Below are positions 1 through 7,242 of a DNA stretch of 34,344 bases, in pieces (position 1 is the stretch's first letter; each line of letters opens with the position of its first letter). This DNA is from Lachnospiraceae bacterium (GTDB lineage: Bacteria > Bacillota > Clostridia > Lachnospirales > Lachnospiraceae). Where the stretch lies: assembly GCA_024405115.1 (NCBI GenBank), contig JAKSPD010000019.1, forward strand, positions 1 to 34,344, in the 5' to 3' direction. The notes below the pieces were generated by a model. It searched no databases, was not told the origin of the DNA, and saw nothing but the letters and a program-made list of their open reading frames with translations. Made by a program: the position numbers and the translations under genes.

Positions 1-83
1 TTCCTCCACAACCAATCCGGCAGGTTGGATGTGGTATCCTTGCCCAAATGATGAACACGTAGAAAAACAGAACCCCTAAGGTT

Positions 84-119
84 CCAAGTACGTAAACGCA
101 TAACCGTTTACCCAAGTAC
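84..119. repeat. Hairpin flanked by 8-bp direct repeats
   Basis: CCAAGTAC at 84-91 is repeated at 112-119, and the two copies exactly bracket a perfect 7-bp inverted repeat (GTAAACG 92-98, CGTTTAC 105-111, loop 99-104). The layout resembles a target-site duplication around a tiny palindrome or a recombination core site, but the element is too short to assign. It overlaps the end of a broken minus-strand reading frame. Confidence 0.6.
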
Positions 120-322
120 CCAGGGGGTGAATGTGTTGCAATTAAAGAACATGCTCTCCTTCATTACGGACTCATAAAACGGGGTTTTGTTATTCACATC
201 ACGGATCTCAAATACATCAGCTTCTTTCCCTGTCAATTCACGAAGTTCTTCTGCCAGTGCAAAAATATTCCGCGATAAAATCGGTCCTCTCCAATGTTTT
301 TTAACTATCCAATCTGTTAATC
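108..322 (-). pseudogene. Unrecognised C-terminal gene fragment
   Basis: This minus-strand frame is open from about 322 to a stop at 108-110 and has no credible start codon. It reads as a natural protein rather than noise: SRNIFALAEELRELTGKEAD is followed by VFEIRDVNNKTPFYESVM and a poor tail that runs into the 84-119 palindrome. The pattern of a short helix, a VDVF-like strand and a final FY..VM.E helix loosely recalls the C-terminal end of small nucleotidyltransferase (MNT-type) proteins, but this is a weak impression and I do not assign a family. It overlaps the end of the DUF1016-type fragment in another frame, so the two look like unrelated pieces joined near 300-320. Confidence 0.3.
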
Positions 323-459
323 TTCTTTACACGCCCGATATTCCAATACGCGAGTAACTGTTCATTGTTGACTTCTCGCGCAACATTATAACGAGCAGTG
401 TTCATGATTTCCCGTATTTGAGAAATCAAGTCCTGTGGAATCAAAACTTCATTGTCCAT
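301..459 (-). pseudogene. DUF1016/YhcG-type nuclease, N-terminal fragment
   Basis: About 52 residues resemble the N-terminal DUF1016 domain of YhcG-type PDDEXK nuclease proteins: a start MDNEVLIPQDL, an amphipathic helix (ISQIREIMNTARYNVAREVN) and the family hallmark YWNIGR. Full-length relatives run to roughly 330-350 residues. Here the match stops right after WNIGR and the frame ends in about eight unrelated codons. I chose the start at 459 because AGAAAGGA lies a good distance upstream; the frame is open back to an ATG at 537, which would add 26 residues without family character. Such proteins are often linked to defence or restriction loci, but this copy has lost its nuclease domain. Confidence 0.55.
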
Positions 460-477
460 ACAAGAATCCTTTCTGAA

Positions 478-502
478 ATTTGCCAGGCACTGTCTGGCAA
501 AT
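478..502. repeat. 9-bp palindrome with 7-nt loop
   Basis: ATTTGCCAG (478-486) and CTGGCAAAT (494-502) form a perfect 9-bp stem around a 7-nt loop. It lies between the 49-codon small ORF and the favoured start of the DUF1016-type fragment, so it would be a hairpin in the message just before that ribosome binding site, or an operator. No T-run follows on the minus strand, so it is not a good terminator in that direction. Confidence 0.6.
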
Positions 503-539
503 CTTGTTTCTATACTGATATCTTTATTCTTACCCATTT

Positions 540-689
540 TTATGATTTCTTCGGTTTAGTAGTTCTTGCCTCTCGTTGAGTTATAGCACGGCTAACTGGC
601 TCTCGTTTCACTGCAGAAGAAGGGTGCGTCACACTAGACGACTTGACAGGCTCTTTTTTCTTAGGTCCAAAGAAATCAAACAATCCCAT
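540..689 (-). CDS. Small basic protein, 49 aa, unknown function
   Basis: A 49-codon frame with a good ribosome binding site (GAAGGGAG, about 6 nt before the ATG at 689). It begins MGLFDFFGPKKKEPVK and is rich in Ser, Thr, Arg and Lys after that, with no hydrophobic segment, so it is probably a small soluble basic and disordered protein. Its stop codon lies 2 nt before an ATG at 537, which suggests coupling to the following fragment. I do not recognise the family. The intact frame and ribosome site argue that it is real, but it sits among broken genes and could itself be the surviving start of a longer protein. Confidence 0.45.
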   Translation of the reverse strand: MGLFDFFGPKKKEPVKSSSVTHPSSAVKREPVSRAITQREARTTKPKKS

Positions 690-739
690 ATCGAACACTC
701 CCTTCTACAGAATACCCATGTTCAATCATAGGTACACAA

Positions 740-940
740 TCAAGCTATAAACTCTGACGCCTTTCCATAACTTGTAACATACACACCTTTCTTTGCTCTA
801 GTCATGGAAACATAAAGCAGACATTTTTCTGAAACAGTCGTTTCGACTTCAGAAACTGCATCTGTCCTATTGATTGCAGAAGGCAACGGAACAATACGAT
901 GATTTACTGCTGTTAGCGTCGGACGATCCGAGCCATTCAT
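740..940 (-). pseudogene. UvrD/Rep-like helicase, C-terminal fragment
   Basis: The segment CLLYVSMTRAKKGVYVTSYG carries helicase motif VI of superfamily 1 UvrD/PcrA/Rep helicases (YVAxTRAKK), followed by a short tail ending SEFIA, as at the end of such proteins. The rest of the helicase (Walker A, motifs II-V, about 500 residues or more) is missing upstream, where the intact GRE-activase gene lies. The apparent ATG at 940 overlaps that gene's stop as ATGA, which is probably a coincidence of the junction. The homologous part seems to begin near 910-925. This is a remnant and should not be active. Confidence 0.6.
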
Positions 941-1815
941 TGGTCGGGATGATCCCGTACCAGTGCTTTAAGCGCCTTCAAGGTTTCTTCTTTGCATGCT
1001 GCGGATTCCGGCAGGCTGCAGATGCGCCCCAGTGCCCGGTATTTGTGGTCGCTCATCATATGGCAGGGAAGAAGTTCGATTTGCTGACAACCTCGCAAAC
1101 TAAGGAACAGTTCATTCAGTTTCCGTATATGTGCTTCGTTGTCATTGATTCCGCCTACAAGGATGCAGCGCATGACGGATCCGGCTCCCAATCGGTCGGC
1201 AAGCTTCAGGTTTTCTGCAGGGATTTCGGAAGAAATCCCGGTATTTTCTTCGTGCCGTGTGGAAACGGTATCTTTGATATCCCAGAGAAACAGGTCCACA
1301 ACCTGGATGAGCCCTGGAAGGAAAGAAGTATCAAAAACACCGCCTGTCTCGACGACGGTATGAAGACCGGCTTTTTTACAGGCTCCCAGCAGACGGAGTG
1401 CCTCAGCCGTATGAAAAAGCGGCTCTCCGCCGGAAAGTGTAACCCCGCCGTTTTCCCCGTAAAAGGCCTGATCTCGTAAAACTTCTGTTACGATCTCATC
1501 CACAGTCATTTCAGCTGATGAAAAATGAAGCGCTTTTGTAGGACAGGCCCTGACGCATTCTCCACACAGTACACATTTTTCCCGGTCAAGAAAATGTCCT
1601 TCCGGAGAAAATGTATGAAGAGAACGCTGACAGGCTTCTGCGCACAGCCCGCAGCGTATGCAGTTTTTTTCATAAAAAAGCAAAGAGCGCCCTGCAGACT
1701 GTGTTTCCGGGTTATGACACCACTTACAACGGAGGGAACAGCCCTGCAGAAAGACCACCGTACGGAGTCCCGGTCCGTCATGCATACAAAATCTCTGAAT
1801 ATCGGTTACCAGCAT
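937..1815 (-). CDS. Glycyl-radical enzyme activating protein (radical SAM)
   Basis: A 292-residue radical SAM activase that uses S-adenosylmethionine and a 4Fe-4S cluster to place a glycyl radical on a partner enzyme. The SAM-cluster motif CxxxCxxC is visible as CSLRCKWC near residues 26-33. Two ferredoxin-like cluster motifs follow (CIRCGLCAEAC and CVLCGECVRACP, about residues 52-90), typical of the PFL-activase-like class with an extra ferredoxin insert. GGVTLSGGEPL near residue 125 is the GGE motif. AGGAG lies 4 nt before the ATG, and the partner GRE gene stops 1 nt upstream (TAATATG), so the two were translationally coupled. The activase looks intact, but its adjacent partner is truncated and frameshifted, so it may have no substrate here. 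The GRE subtype cannot be decided from the fragment. Confidence 0.9.
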   Translation of the reverse strand: MLVTDIQRFCMHDGPGLRTVVFLQGCSLRCKWCHNPETQSAGRSLLFYEKNCIRCGLCAEACQRSLHTFSPEGHFLDREKCVLCGECVRACPTKALHFSSAEMTVDEIVTEVLRDQAFYGENGGVTLSGGEPLFHTAEALRLLGACKKAGLHTVVETGGVFDTSFLPGLIQVVDLFLWDIKDTVSTRHEENTGISSEIPAENLKLADRLGAGSVMRCILVGGINDNEAHIRKLNELFLSLRGCQQIELLPCHMMSDHKYRALGRICSLPESAACKEETLKALKALVRDHPDQ

Positions 1816-1816
1816 A

Positions 1817-2666
1817 TTACTCCTGTTTTTCGTCCCGTTCGATGATCATGTCCTGCCACCGTTCCCCAAGGGTGACGAATCTGGCATTCCAGCCGGAGAC
1901 ACGCACGCCAAGGGTGGGGTAGTCTTCCGGATGCTCTTTGGCAGCCCGGAGCGTAGCGACAGAGACTACATCCATCTGCATGAAAAAGCCGCCAAGCGCT
2001 GTAAATCCCCTGAGAAGCCCGGTGATGGCTGTAATACCGTCCTCGCCTTTGACAGAACCGGGTGTGAGCGAAAGATCAAGTGCGGAACCGATGGGTACTT
2101 TTGTGGCATCCGCCTTGCAGTAGGAGCGGATCATGGCTGTGGCGCCGGTACGGTCAGTGCCGGGGGGTAGGAGAACTGTTACCGGAGAGGATGGTCCCTT
2201 TTTTTGTTCCGAAAACCGTGGCCATTCTGTTTTCAGTCCATCCGACTTGCCGTCCGAAGGTGCTGATGCCGGGGGTATAGCGGAAGCTGGAATTGACGTC
2301 ACAGGTTTTACACATATCGGAAAAACGGTCTATGAGATGAGTATAAATCCTGTCTGCTTCGTCGTTGTCATTTCCAAACCACCTGTATCCGTTCCGTATT
2401 TTCTGCCGTAAAATCTCATCATTTTCCCAGTTTTCCCGTGTACAACGCATCAGTTCATCGAAGGAAACGATTTTGTCTTCAAATACTGCCTTCAGGATGG
2501 CATAAAGGCTGTTGACTGTATCAGCCAGACCGCCCATGTGAGGGGAGAAAATTGTGTAGTCCGGTCCGCCTACATAGTAGCCAAGACCACGTCTGATACA
2601 GCTTTCTTCAAAAATATCAATGACCGTGGAAGGATCGTTGCGGCAAAAGAAATCTATAGCAGTATC
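1817..2666 (-). pseudogene. Glycyl-radical enzyme (PFL-like), 5'-truncated and frameshifted
   Basis: The C-terminal third of a glycyl-radical enzyme is spread over two frames. Upstream (about 2666-2160) it reads FEESCIRRGLGYYVGGPDY, then GGLADTVNSLYAILKAVF and YTPGISTFGRQVGW. The frame breaks in a run of six C on the minus strand (G at 2162-2167) where five would keep NSSPTPGTDRTGATAMI in frame. The second half ends with the glycyl-radical loop GVRVSGWNARFVTL (usual form RVSGYxARFV). The catalytic Cys lies further upstream in the family and is missing, because homology stops at about 2660-2675, inside a MerR operator. No start codon serves the upstream part. The radical-Gly region and the downstream activase were clearly a pair. 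The extra C could be a sequencing error, but the 5' truncation is independent of it. Confidence 0.85.
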
Positions 2667-2694
2667 ATAATACTTAGAGTAAACTCTAAGTCAA
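2664..2694 (-). promoter_or_regulatory. MerR-type promoter and operator
   Basis: On the minus strand TTGACT (2689-2694) and TATGAT (2664-2669) are separated by 19 bp, the overlong spacer that is the hallmark of MerR-family targets. The spacer holds a perfect palindrome, ACTTAGAGT-aa-ACTCTAAGT (2672-2691), like the operators described for NmlR/AdhR-type regulators. It lies 16 bp before the divergent merR gene, so it probably serves autoregulation too. The minus-strand transcript would run straight into the truncated GRE instead of an oxidoreductase or other usual target. Confidence 0.8.
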
Positions 2695-2707
2695 GGGGGG
2701 AAGCTGA

Positions 2708-3154
2708 ATGAATTATAAAATCGGGCAGCTGTCGGAAATTACAGAGCTTTCGGTTCATACGCTTCGATATTATGAAAAAGAAGGAATTCTTACGGGCATT
2801 CAACGCGGGAAAAACGGCCAGCGTTTTTATACTCAGAGAGACGTGGATACGCTGGAAACAGTAGAGTGTATGAAAAAAGCCGGGATGAGCCTTGAATCCA
2901 TCCGGGAAAATATCAGGTATTTTGATCACAGGCCTGAAAATGCTGAAAAGCGTATAGAAATCTTCCAGAAACAGCGTGATGAACTTTTGAAACGAATTCA
3001 GGAATTACAGGACGATCTGGAAATTGCAGAATTCAAAATCTGGTACTACCAGAATATAGAGGTTCTGGACTCTGAATCTGAACCCGGTCACACCCGGAGG
3101 ATGAAAGAATATTACCGTGAGGTTACAGGGAAAACACTTCCTGTTGCTCAATAA
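2708..3154 (+). CDS. MerR family regulator, NmlR/AdhR-like
   Basis: A 148-residue transcription factor. The N-terminal winged HTH (IGQLSEITELSVHTLRYYEK, residues 5-24; GQRFYTQRDVDTLE, about 37-50) is the standard MerR DNA-binding domain, and a long helix (about 78-112, rich in Glu, Lys and Gln) is the dimer coiled coil. Cys54 in VECMKKAGMSLESI lies where NmlR/AdhR proteins carry their single conserved, aldehyde- or electrophile-responsive Cys. No metal-binding Cys cluster is visible at the C-terminus. AGGGGGG precedes the ATG. The palindromic operator directly upstream fits this class. Inference: it senses reactive aldehydes and turns on the minus-strand promoter, whose native target is no longer adjacent. 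Confidence 0.88.
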   Translation: MNYKIGQLSEITELSVHTLRYYEKEGILTGIQRGKNGQRFYTQRDVDTLETVECMKKAGMSLESIRENIRYFDHRPENAEKRIEIFQKQRDELLKRIQELQDDLEIAEFKIWYYQNIEVLDSESEPGHTRRMKEYYREVTGKTLPVAQ

Positions 3155-3223
3155 AAGTTCTTTGGAAGTACGCGACTTCAGTTGTGTGAGAATTCACCCA
3201 GGAAAGAGCATTGAAAAGCAGGA

Positions 3224-3440
3224 ATGACATGGTCGGAACCCCGGAGAGTATTTCGCGATCTCGATATTCCGGTAAATGATCCGTGCAAACTTACCAATAT
3301 CGGGAACGGAAAGATCATGGCTTTCGGTTACAGCTTCGAAGGGCCGGATCCGCCTCTTCCTCAGGGGAATCCGGAAACGGGAGGACTGCTTCATGACCAG
3401 GTGTTTTATGCAGTTTCTGATGACGGAGGAAAAACAAGTG
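3224..3440 (+). pseudogene. Sialidase/BNR-repeat protein fragment
   Basis: About 72 residues look like an internal piece of a sialidase-family (BNR-repeat, six-bladed propeller) protein: MTWSEPRRVF, then NIGNGKIMAFGYSFEGPDP, and the Asp-box-like VSDDGGKTS at the end. In intact proteins the last motif continues as SxDxGxTW, but here it changes to unrelated sequence after GGKTS. A tgA stop in frame just before residue 1 and the lack of a convincing ribosome site show that the 5' part is missing too. Whole enzymes are several hundred residues. It is a remnant lying between merR and the guaA terminator. Confidence 0.6.
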
Positions 3441-3445
3441 CAAAC

Positions 3446-3467
3446 TATCGTCAAAATATCGTCAAAA
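3446..3467. repeat. Tandem 11-bp direct repeat
   Basis: TATCGTCAAAA occurs twice back to back (3446-3456 and 3457-3467), exactly where the sialidase-like similarity ends and before the guaA terminator. It may mark a junction or slippage event. Confidence 0.6.
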
Positions 3468-3475
3468 GCAAGAAG

Positions 3476-3516
3476 CATCCCCGAAAAGTGGCTTAAAATA
3501 AGGCTTTTCGGGGATG
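3476..3516 (-). terminator. Intrinsic terminator of the guaA unit
   Basis: A perfect 13-bp stem (CATCCCCGAAAAG 3476-3488 with CTTTTCGGGGATG 3504-3516) and a 15-nt loop, 6 nt past the stop of the GMP synthase gene. A T-rich stretch (CTTCTTGCTTTT) follows on the minus strand. Confidence 0.85.
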
Positions 3517-3522
3517 TGTTAT

Positions 3523-4503
3523 TTATTCGTACTCTATCGTTGCAAGCGGTTTTGTTGAAATATCGTAAAGGACTCTGTTGACGCCCTTAACCTCATTAAA
3601 GATTCTCTCCCTGATCTTGAATAAAAGCTCATAAGGTACTTCCGGAACTGTGGCTGCGGTTGCGTCTACTGAGTTAACGGCACGGATGATTACCATCCAG
3701 TCATCTGTCCTCTTTCCGTCCTTGATTCCTGTTGATGTAAAATCCGGAACTACTGTGAAATACTGCCATACCTTGCCCTGAAGGCCTGCAATAGCGAACT
3801 CCTCACGGAGGATTGCATCAGACTCACGAACTGCCTCAAGACGGTCACGTGTGATTGCTCCCACGCATCTTACTCCAAGTCCGGGTCCCGGGAAGGGCTG
3901 ACGATAAACCATGTTGTCAGGAAGACCAAGCTGCTTGCCAACCATTCTTACCTCATCCTTATAAAGGAACTTAACGGGCTCGCAGAGCTCAAACTTAAGA
4001 TCCTCAGGAAGTCCGCCAACGTTATGGTGTGCCTTTACGCCGTGTGACTCAAGAATGTCGGGATAAATGGTTCCCTGTGCAAGGAACTTGACGCCCTCAA
4101 GCTTACGTGCCTCCTCGGCGAATACGTCGATGAATTCCTTTCCGATTATCTTTCTCTTTGTCTCAGGATCCTTAACGCCTGCAAGCTTGTCAAGGAATCT
4201 GTCAACTGCGTCAACGTAAATGAGGTCAGCACCCATCTCGTCCTTGAATACCTTGATTACCTGCTCAGGCTCGCCTTTTCTTAAAAGGCCATGGTTAACG
4301 TGAACACATGTGAGCTGCTTTCCAACAGCTTTGATGAGAAGTGCGGCTACCACTGATGAATCAACGCCGCCTGAAAGAGCAAGGAGAACTCTGTCGGTCC
4401 CTACCTGTGCCCTGATGGCTTCGATCTGCTCGTTGATAAATGCCTGTGCCAGTTCCGGAGTATTGATCCTTGCAAGAGTCTCCGGTCTTACGTTTGAGTC
4501 CAT
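3523..4503 (-). CDS. guaA: GMP synthase ATP-pyrophosphatase subunit, no amidotransferase domain
   Basis: GMP synthase converts XMP to GMP using ATP and ammonia. This 326-residue protein holds only the N-type ATP pyrophosphatase domain (P-loop LALSGGVDSS, about residues 42-51; QGTIYPDILES, about 143-153) and the C-terminal dimerisation domain, which is complete (FPGPGLGVR to TKPLATIEYE). The usual bacterial protein is about 510-525 residues with a class I glutamine amidotransferase in front; that domain is absent. The start is real: AAAGGAGGAG lies 5 nt before the ATG, and upstream is the stop of the clostripain gene 14 nt away. The arrangement matches the two-subunit form known from archaea, so either a separate amidotransferase is encoded elsewhere or the enzyme uses free ammonia. 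It is the last gene of a minus-strand unit. Confidence 0.93.
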   Translation of the reverse strand: MDSNVRPETLARINTPELAQAFINEQIEAIRAQVGTDRVLLALSGGVDSSVVAALLIKAVGKQLTCVHVNHGLLRKGEPEQVIKVFKDEMGADLIYVDAVDRFLDKLAGVKDPETKRKIIGKEFIDVFAEEARKLEGVKFLAQGTIYPDILESHGVKAHHNVGGLPEDLKFELCEPVKFLYKDEVRMVGKQLGLPDNMVYRQPFPGPGLGVRCVGAITRDRLEAVRESDAILREEFAIAGLQGKVWQYFTVVPDFTSTGIKDGKRTDDWMVIIRAVNSVDATAATVPEVPYELLFKIRERIFNEVKGVNRVLYDISTKPLATIEYE

Positions 4504-4517
4504 ATTGTTCTCCTCCT

Positions 4518-7211
4518 TTAATTATTGGGTATTAATTTCGTCCAGTAGAACTGTCCGTAAATATCTTCTATCCTGTACGTTGCGTTAAGCGGCCTGTCCA
4601 TTCTAATGTTGCTTATATTAAACGTACCGTCATATGTCATCTGTTCGTTGATCTTGTAGCTGTCAAGATAAGATCCGTCATAAGCATAGTAGTCAGCAAT
4701 AAAGTCAATTACATCTCCCTCTTCAAGGGCTGCCAGCTTGGCTACCTGTCCGTTTCCTTCATCTCTGTATACGTACTTGTAACCCACTACGCTTCCGTCC
4801 GGATTCTCATCAGTAAATGTTACAAAAATCTCGCAGCGCCTGTTATTGACGAATGCAGGGATATATCCGCGTATCACATATCCCTCATCACTGTCTGCCT
4901 CATCCGCAAAGTAATATGCGACGGGCTGTCCGTTTACAGCTAACCACGTGTTGTCAAACTCACCTGAAAGGTTTCCGTCCTCATCAAAATCATAGATATT
5001 GTCAAGTCCCAGGTCGATGAATCCTTCTCCGTCATCATAGAAGGCGTTCAGAAGAAGTGTCTGTGTATTCTCCCAGTCATTGTCATCAAAGGCAAGTACT
5101 GTCCTGCCGCCCGCATCTGTCCATGAAAGGTGTGACGTGTTGATTGAATTCTTCGCTATATAACCGGCTGCATTCTTTATTGTTTCGGCATCGATGAATT
5201 TCTCGGTTGACGAAATGCCTGATACGTTACTGCGGCCTCCAAGGAACATCTCGAGCATGCTCGAAATGAGTTCCGTGCTCATGGATCCGCTGCTTCCATA
5301 ACCGCTTCCATAGTAATCAGTGAGTGAACCGTAGCCACCGCTGTATGAGCTTCCGCCATGTGAGCCCTGTCCTCCATAGCTTCCCTGATAACTGTTTCCA
5401 CCGCCATGTGAGCTTCCGTATCCAAAGTCTGACCAGTCAAATGTATAACCGCCTGAGCCCTGACTGCTGTATCCTCCGTAATCACCAAAGAGTGAGTCAA
5501 ACAGAGATCCGTATTCGCTGCCGGTACCACCGGTTGAAATCTGGCCTGCAAGTTCAAGGTTGGCAAACTTCTTTATACATCTTGTATATTCAGTCTCCAT
5601 TCCGATCTGCTCATATGTCTTCACCATGACGTCCACATATGACATCTTCCTGTACGGGAAGAATACTGAAAGGCCGTACGCCTTGTCATAACCGGAAGAA
5701 GTCCTGTTATACTTGACAGCTGACTGAATTGCCTTTCCAAGTTCACTTCCCTCAACCGTTCCCAGATTCTGTGCGAAGTTCACAAGATCAATCTGGTCAA
5801 GCTTTTCAGATCTTGCGAACTCCTTCGTGTTGCCTCTTGCCGTTGATACCACGGTGAAGTTTTCTGACTCCAGTAATCCGGCTGTCGCCGATGCAAAGAC
5901 CTTAAACAGGACCGGCACCGTTGCCTTAAGCTCTGCAAGGTCCGTCACGGAAAGTGTCGTGTCAGAGCCTCTTGAATAAGACCTTGAGGCATCTGAGAAA
6001 TCATCCGCTATCTGTTTTCCAAGCCTTACCGTGCTTATCTTCGGGTCCTTGGAAAGTGCCTTGAGCCAGTTCGTGTAATACCATCCTGTACCGGGCTCTG
6101 TTTCCTCGGATGCAATCATGTAATCAGCATATTTGCTTAACATGAGTCCGTTTTCCAAGGTTGCCATGAGGCAGGCGTCAAATCCTATGAAATCGAACTT
6201 GACATCTGCATCATTAAGTGCCTCGTCAATTCCTGAAAGGCTCATGTACCCGGAACTCGGATGCTTTTCATCATACGCATAGCCGTTTACGCTTCCTGCA
6301 CCATGATCCCAGAGGATGAGTATGTATCTTTCTGAAGGGTAATTCTTTGCCGCGTACTTTATAAATGACGTAAGCGTCGCCGGATCGGACATGGACTTGT
6401 TTCCATCCTTATCTACAAGTCTTTCAAGACCGTCCTTCGTCACCCTGTATATCTGGTTCGTTGATGATGATATGACATTATTCTGCCATTTTGAACATCC
6501 GCCCGTGTAGAGGATGAGGTTTATGTTATTCCCCAGGCCCGACTTGAGCATTTCCTGGATATCGGCTGTTCCCATTCCATTTGAAGACTCAAGGTCCGTG
6601 CCGCACATGTATACCATGACGGTAGCATCATCGCCAAATTCCGTATACTTGTTCCTTGCACCGTCAGCCACTTCTTCATTGAGAATACCGTTATTATTGG
6701 ATGTTGCATAAAGGTTCGGGTTTCCATAGCTTTGGCCCTGGTCCGATACAGCTGCCGTTGTGTGCGGCTGTACCGGTGCCGCGGTTGTCGGAGCCACAGT
6801 CGTATGTGCCACAGTAGTGGGCGGAACCGTGTAAACTTCCGTATTCTGGTAGTCGCCACCATCCAAAAGTCCGCCGGTGAACAGTCTTGTACACCTTGAG
6901 AAAACGAAAACGGCAAAGATGATGACAAGCACTATGGCAACAATACCGAACAGACAGCCGCCACCGCAGCCGCCTTTGCCGGAACCGCCCCTTAAAGTGT
7001 TTCCGTTCAGCATATTGCCGATATTACCAAAACCTCCCCCCTGGGAAGCGGGGCGTCCCATGCCGCTGCCACCGCCGGTACCGGGGCGTCCTGAATATCC
7101 GCCGCCATTTCCTACGGGGCCTGTACCTAGACCTTCACCTCTCCTGTGAACAGATCCGGTTCCCCCGGTAACATTCTTTTCCCTTCCTTTCGGAATGTTA
7201 TTTCTATCCAT
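4518..7211 (-). CDS. Membrane-anchored clostripain-family (C11) cysteine protease
   Basis: An 897-residue protein. Residues 1-86 are hydrophilic and very Gly-rich, residues about 87-105 form one transmembrane helix (CLFGIVAIVLVIIFAVFVF), and about 110-165 is a Thr/Pro/Ala-rich linker (TTVAHTTVAPTTAAP), which implies the catalytic part is outside the cell. The peptidase C11 domain spans about 195-530: VMVYMCGTDLESS, the catalytic His303 in LWDHGAG and the catalytic Cys347 in GFDACLMA. A Gly/Ser/Tyr-rich insert (about 555-650) follows, then a C-terminal beta-rich region of unknown family. C11 proteases cleave after Arg or Lys and usually self-activate. AGGAAGGA precedes the ATG. It lies 31 nt after the aminotransferase gene and before guaA, so it is probably co-transcribed, though the link is unclear. 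Confidence 0.88.
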   Translation of the reverse strand: MDRNNIPKGREKNVTGGTGSVHRRGEGLGTGPVGNGGGYSGRPGTGGGSGMGRPASQGGGFGNIGNMLNGNTLRGGSGKGGCGGGCLFGIVAIVLVIIFAVFVFSRCTRLFTGGLLDGGDYQNTEVYTVPPTTVAHTTVAPTTAAPVQPHTTAAVSDQGQSYGNPNLYATSNNNGILNEEVADGARNKYTEFGDDATVMVYMCGTDLESSNGMGTADIQEMLKSGLGNNINLILYTGGCSKWQNNVISSSTNQIYRVTKDGLERLVDKDGNKSMSDPATLTSFIKYAAKNYPSERYILILWDHGAGSVNGYAYDEKHPSSGYMSLSGIDEALNDADVKFDFIGFDACLMATLENGLMLSKYADYMIASEETEPGTGWYYTNWLKALSKDPKISTVRLGKQIADDFSDASRSYSRGSDTTLSVTDLAELKATVPVLFKVFASATAGLLESENFTVVSTARGNTKEFARSEKLDQIDLVNFAQNLGTVEGSELGKAIQSAVKYNRTSSGYDKAYGLSVFFPYRKMSYVDVMVKTYEQIGMETEYTRCIKKFANLELAGQISTGGTGSEYGSLFDSLFGDYGGYSSQGSGGYTFDWSDFGYGSSHGGGNSYQGSYGGQGSHGGSSYSGGYGSLTDYYGSGYGSSGSMSTELISSMLEMFLGGRSNVSGISSTEKFIDAETIKNAAGYIAKNSINTSHLSWTDAGGRTVLAFDDNDWENTQTLLLNAFYDDGEGFIDLGLDNIYDFDEDGNLSGEFDNTWLAVNGQPVAYYFADEADSDEGYVIRGYIPAFVNNRRCEIFVTFTDENPDGSVVGYKYVYRDEGNGQVAKLAALEEGDVIDFIADYYAYDGSYLDSYKINEQMTYDGTFNISNIRMDRPLNATYRIEDIYGQFYWTKLIPNN

Positions 7212-7242
7212 TTAGTTCCTTCCTGAACCTGTCCGGCTGTCA

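Noticed and set aside
874-1479. 201-codon plus-strand open frame
   Set aside because: It lies antisense to the well-supported radical SAM activase, has no ribosome site or family motif, and is a shadow of that gene's codon bias.
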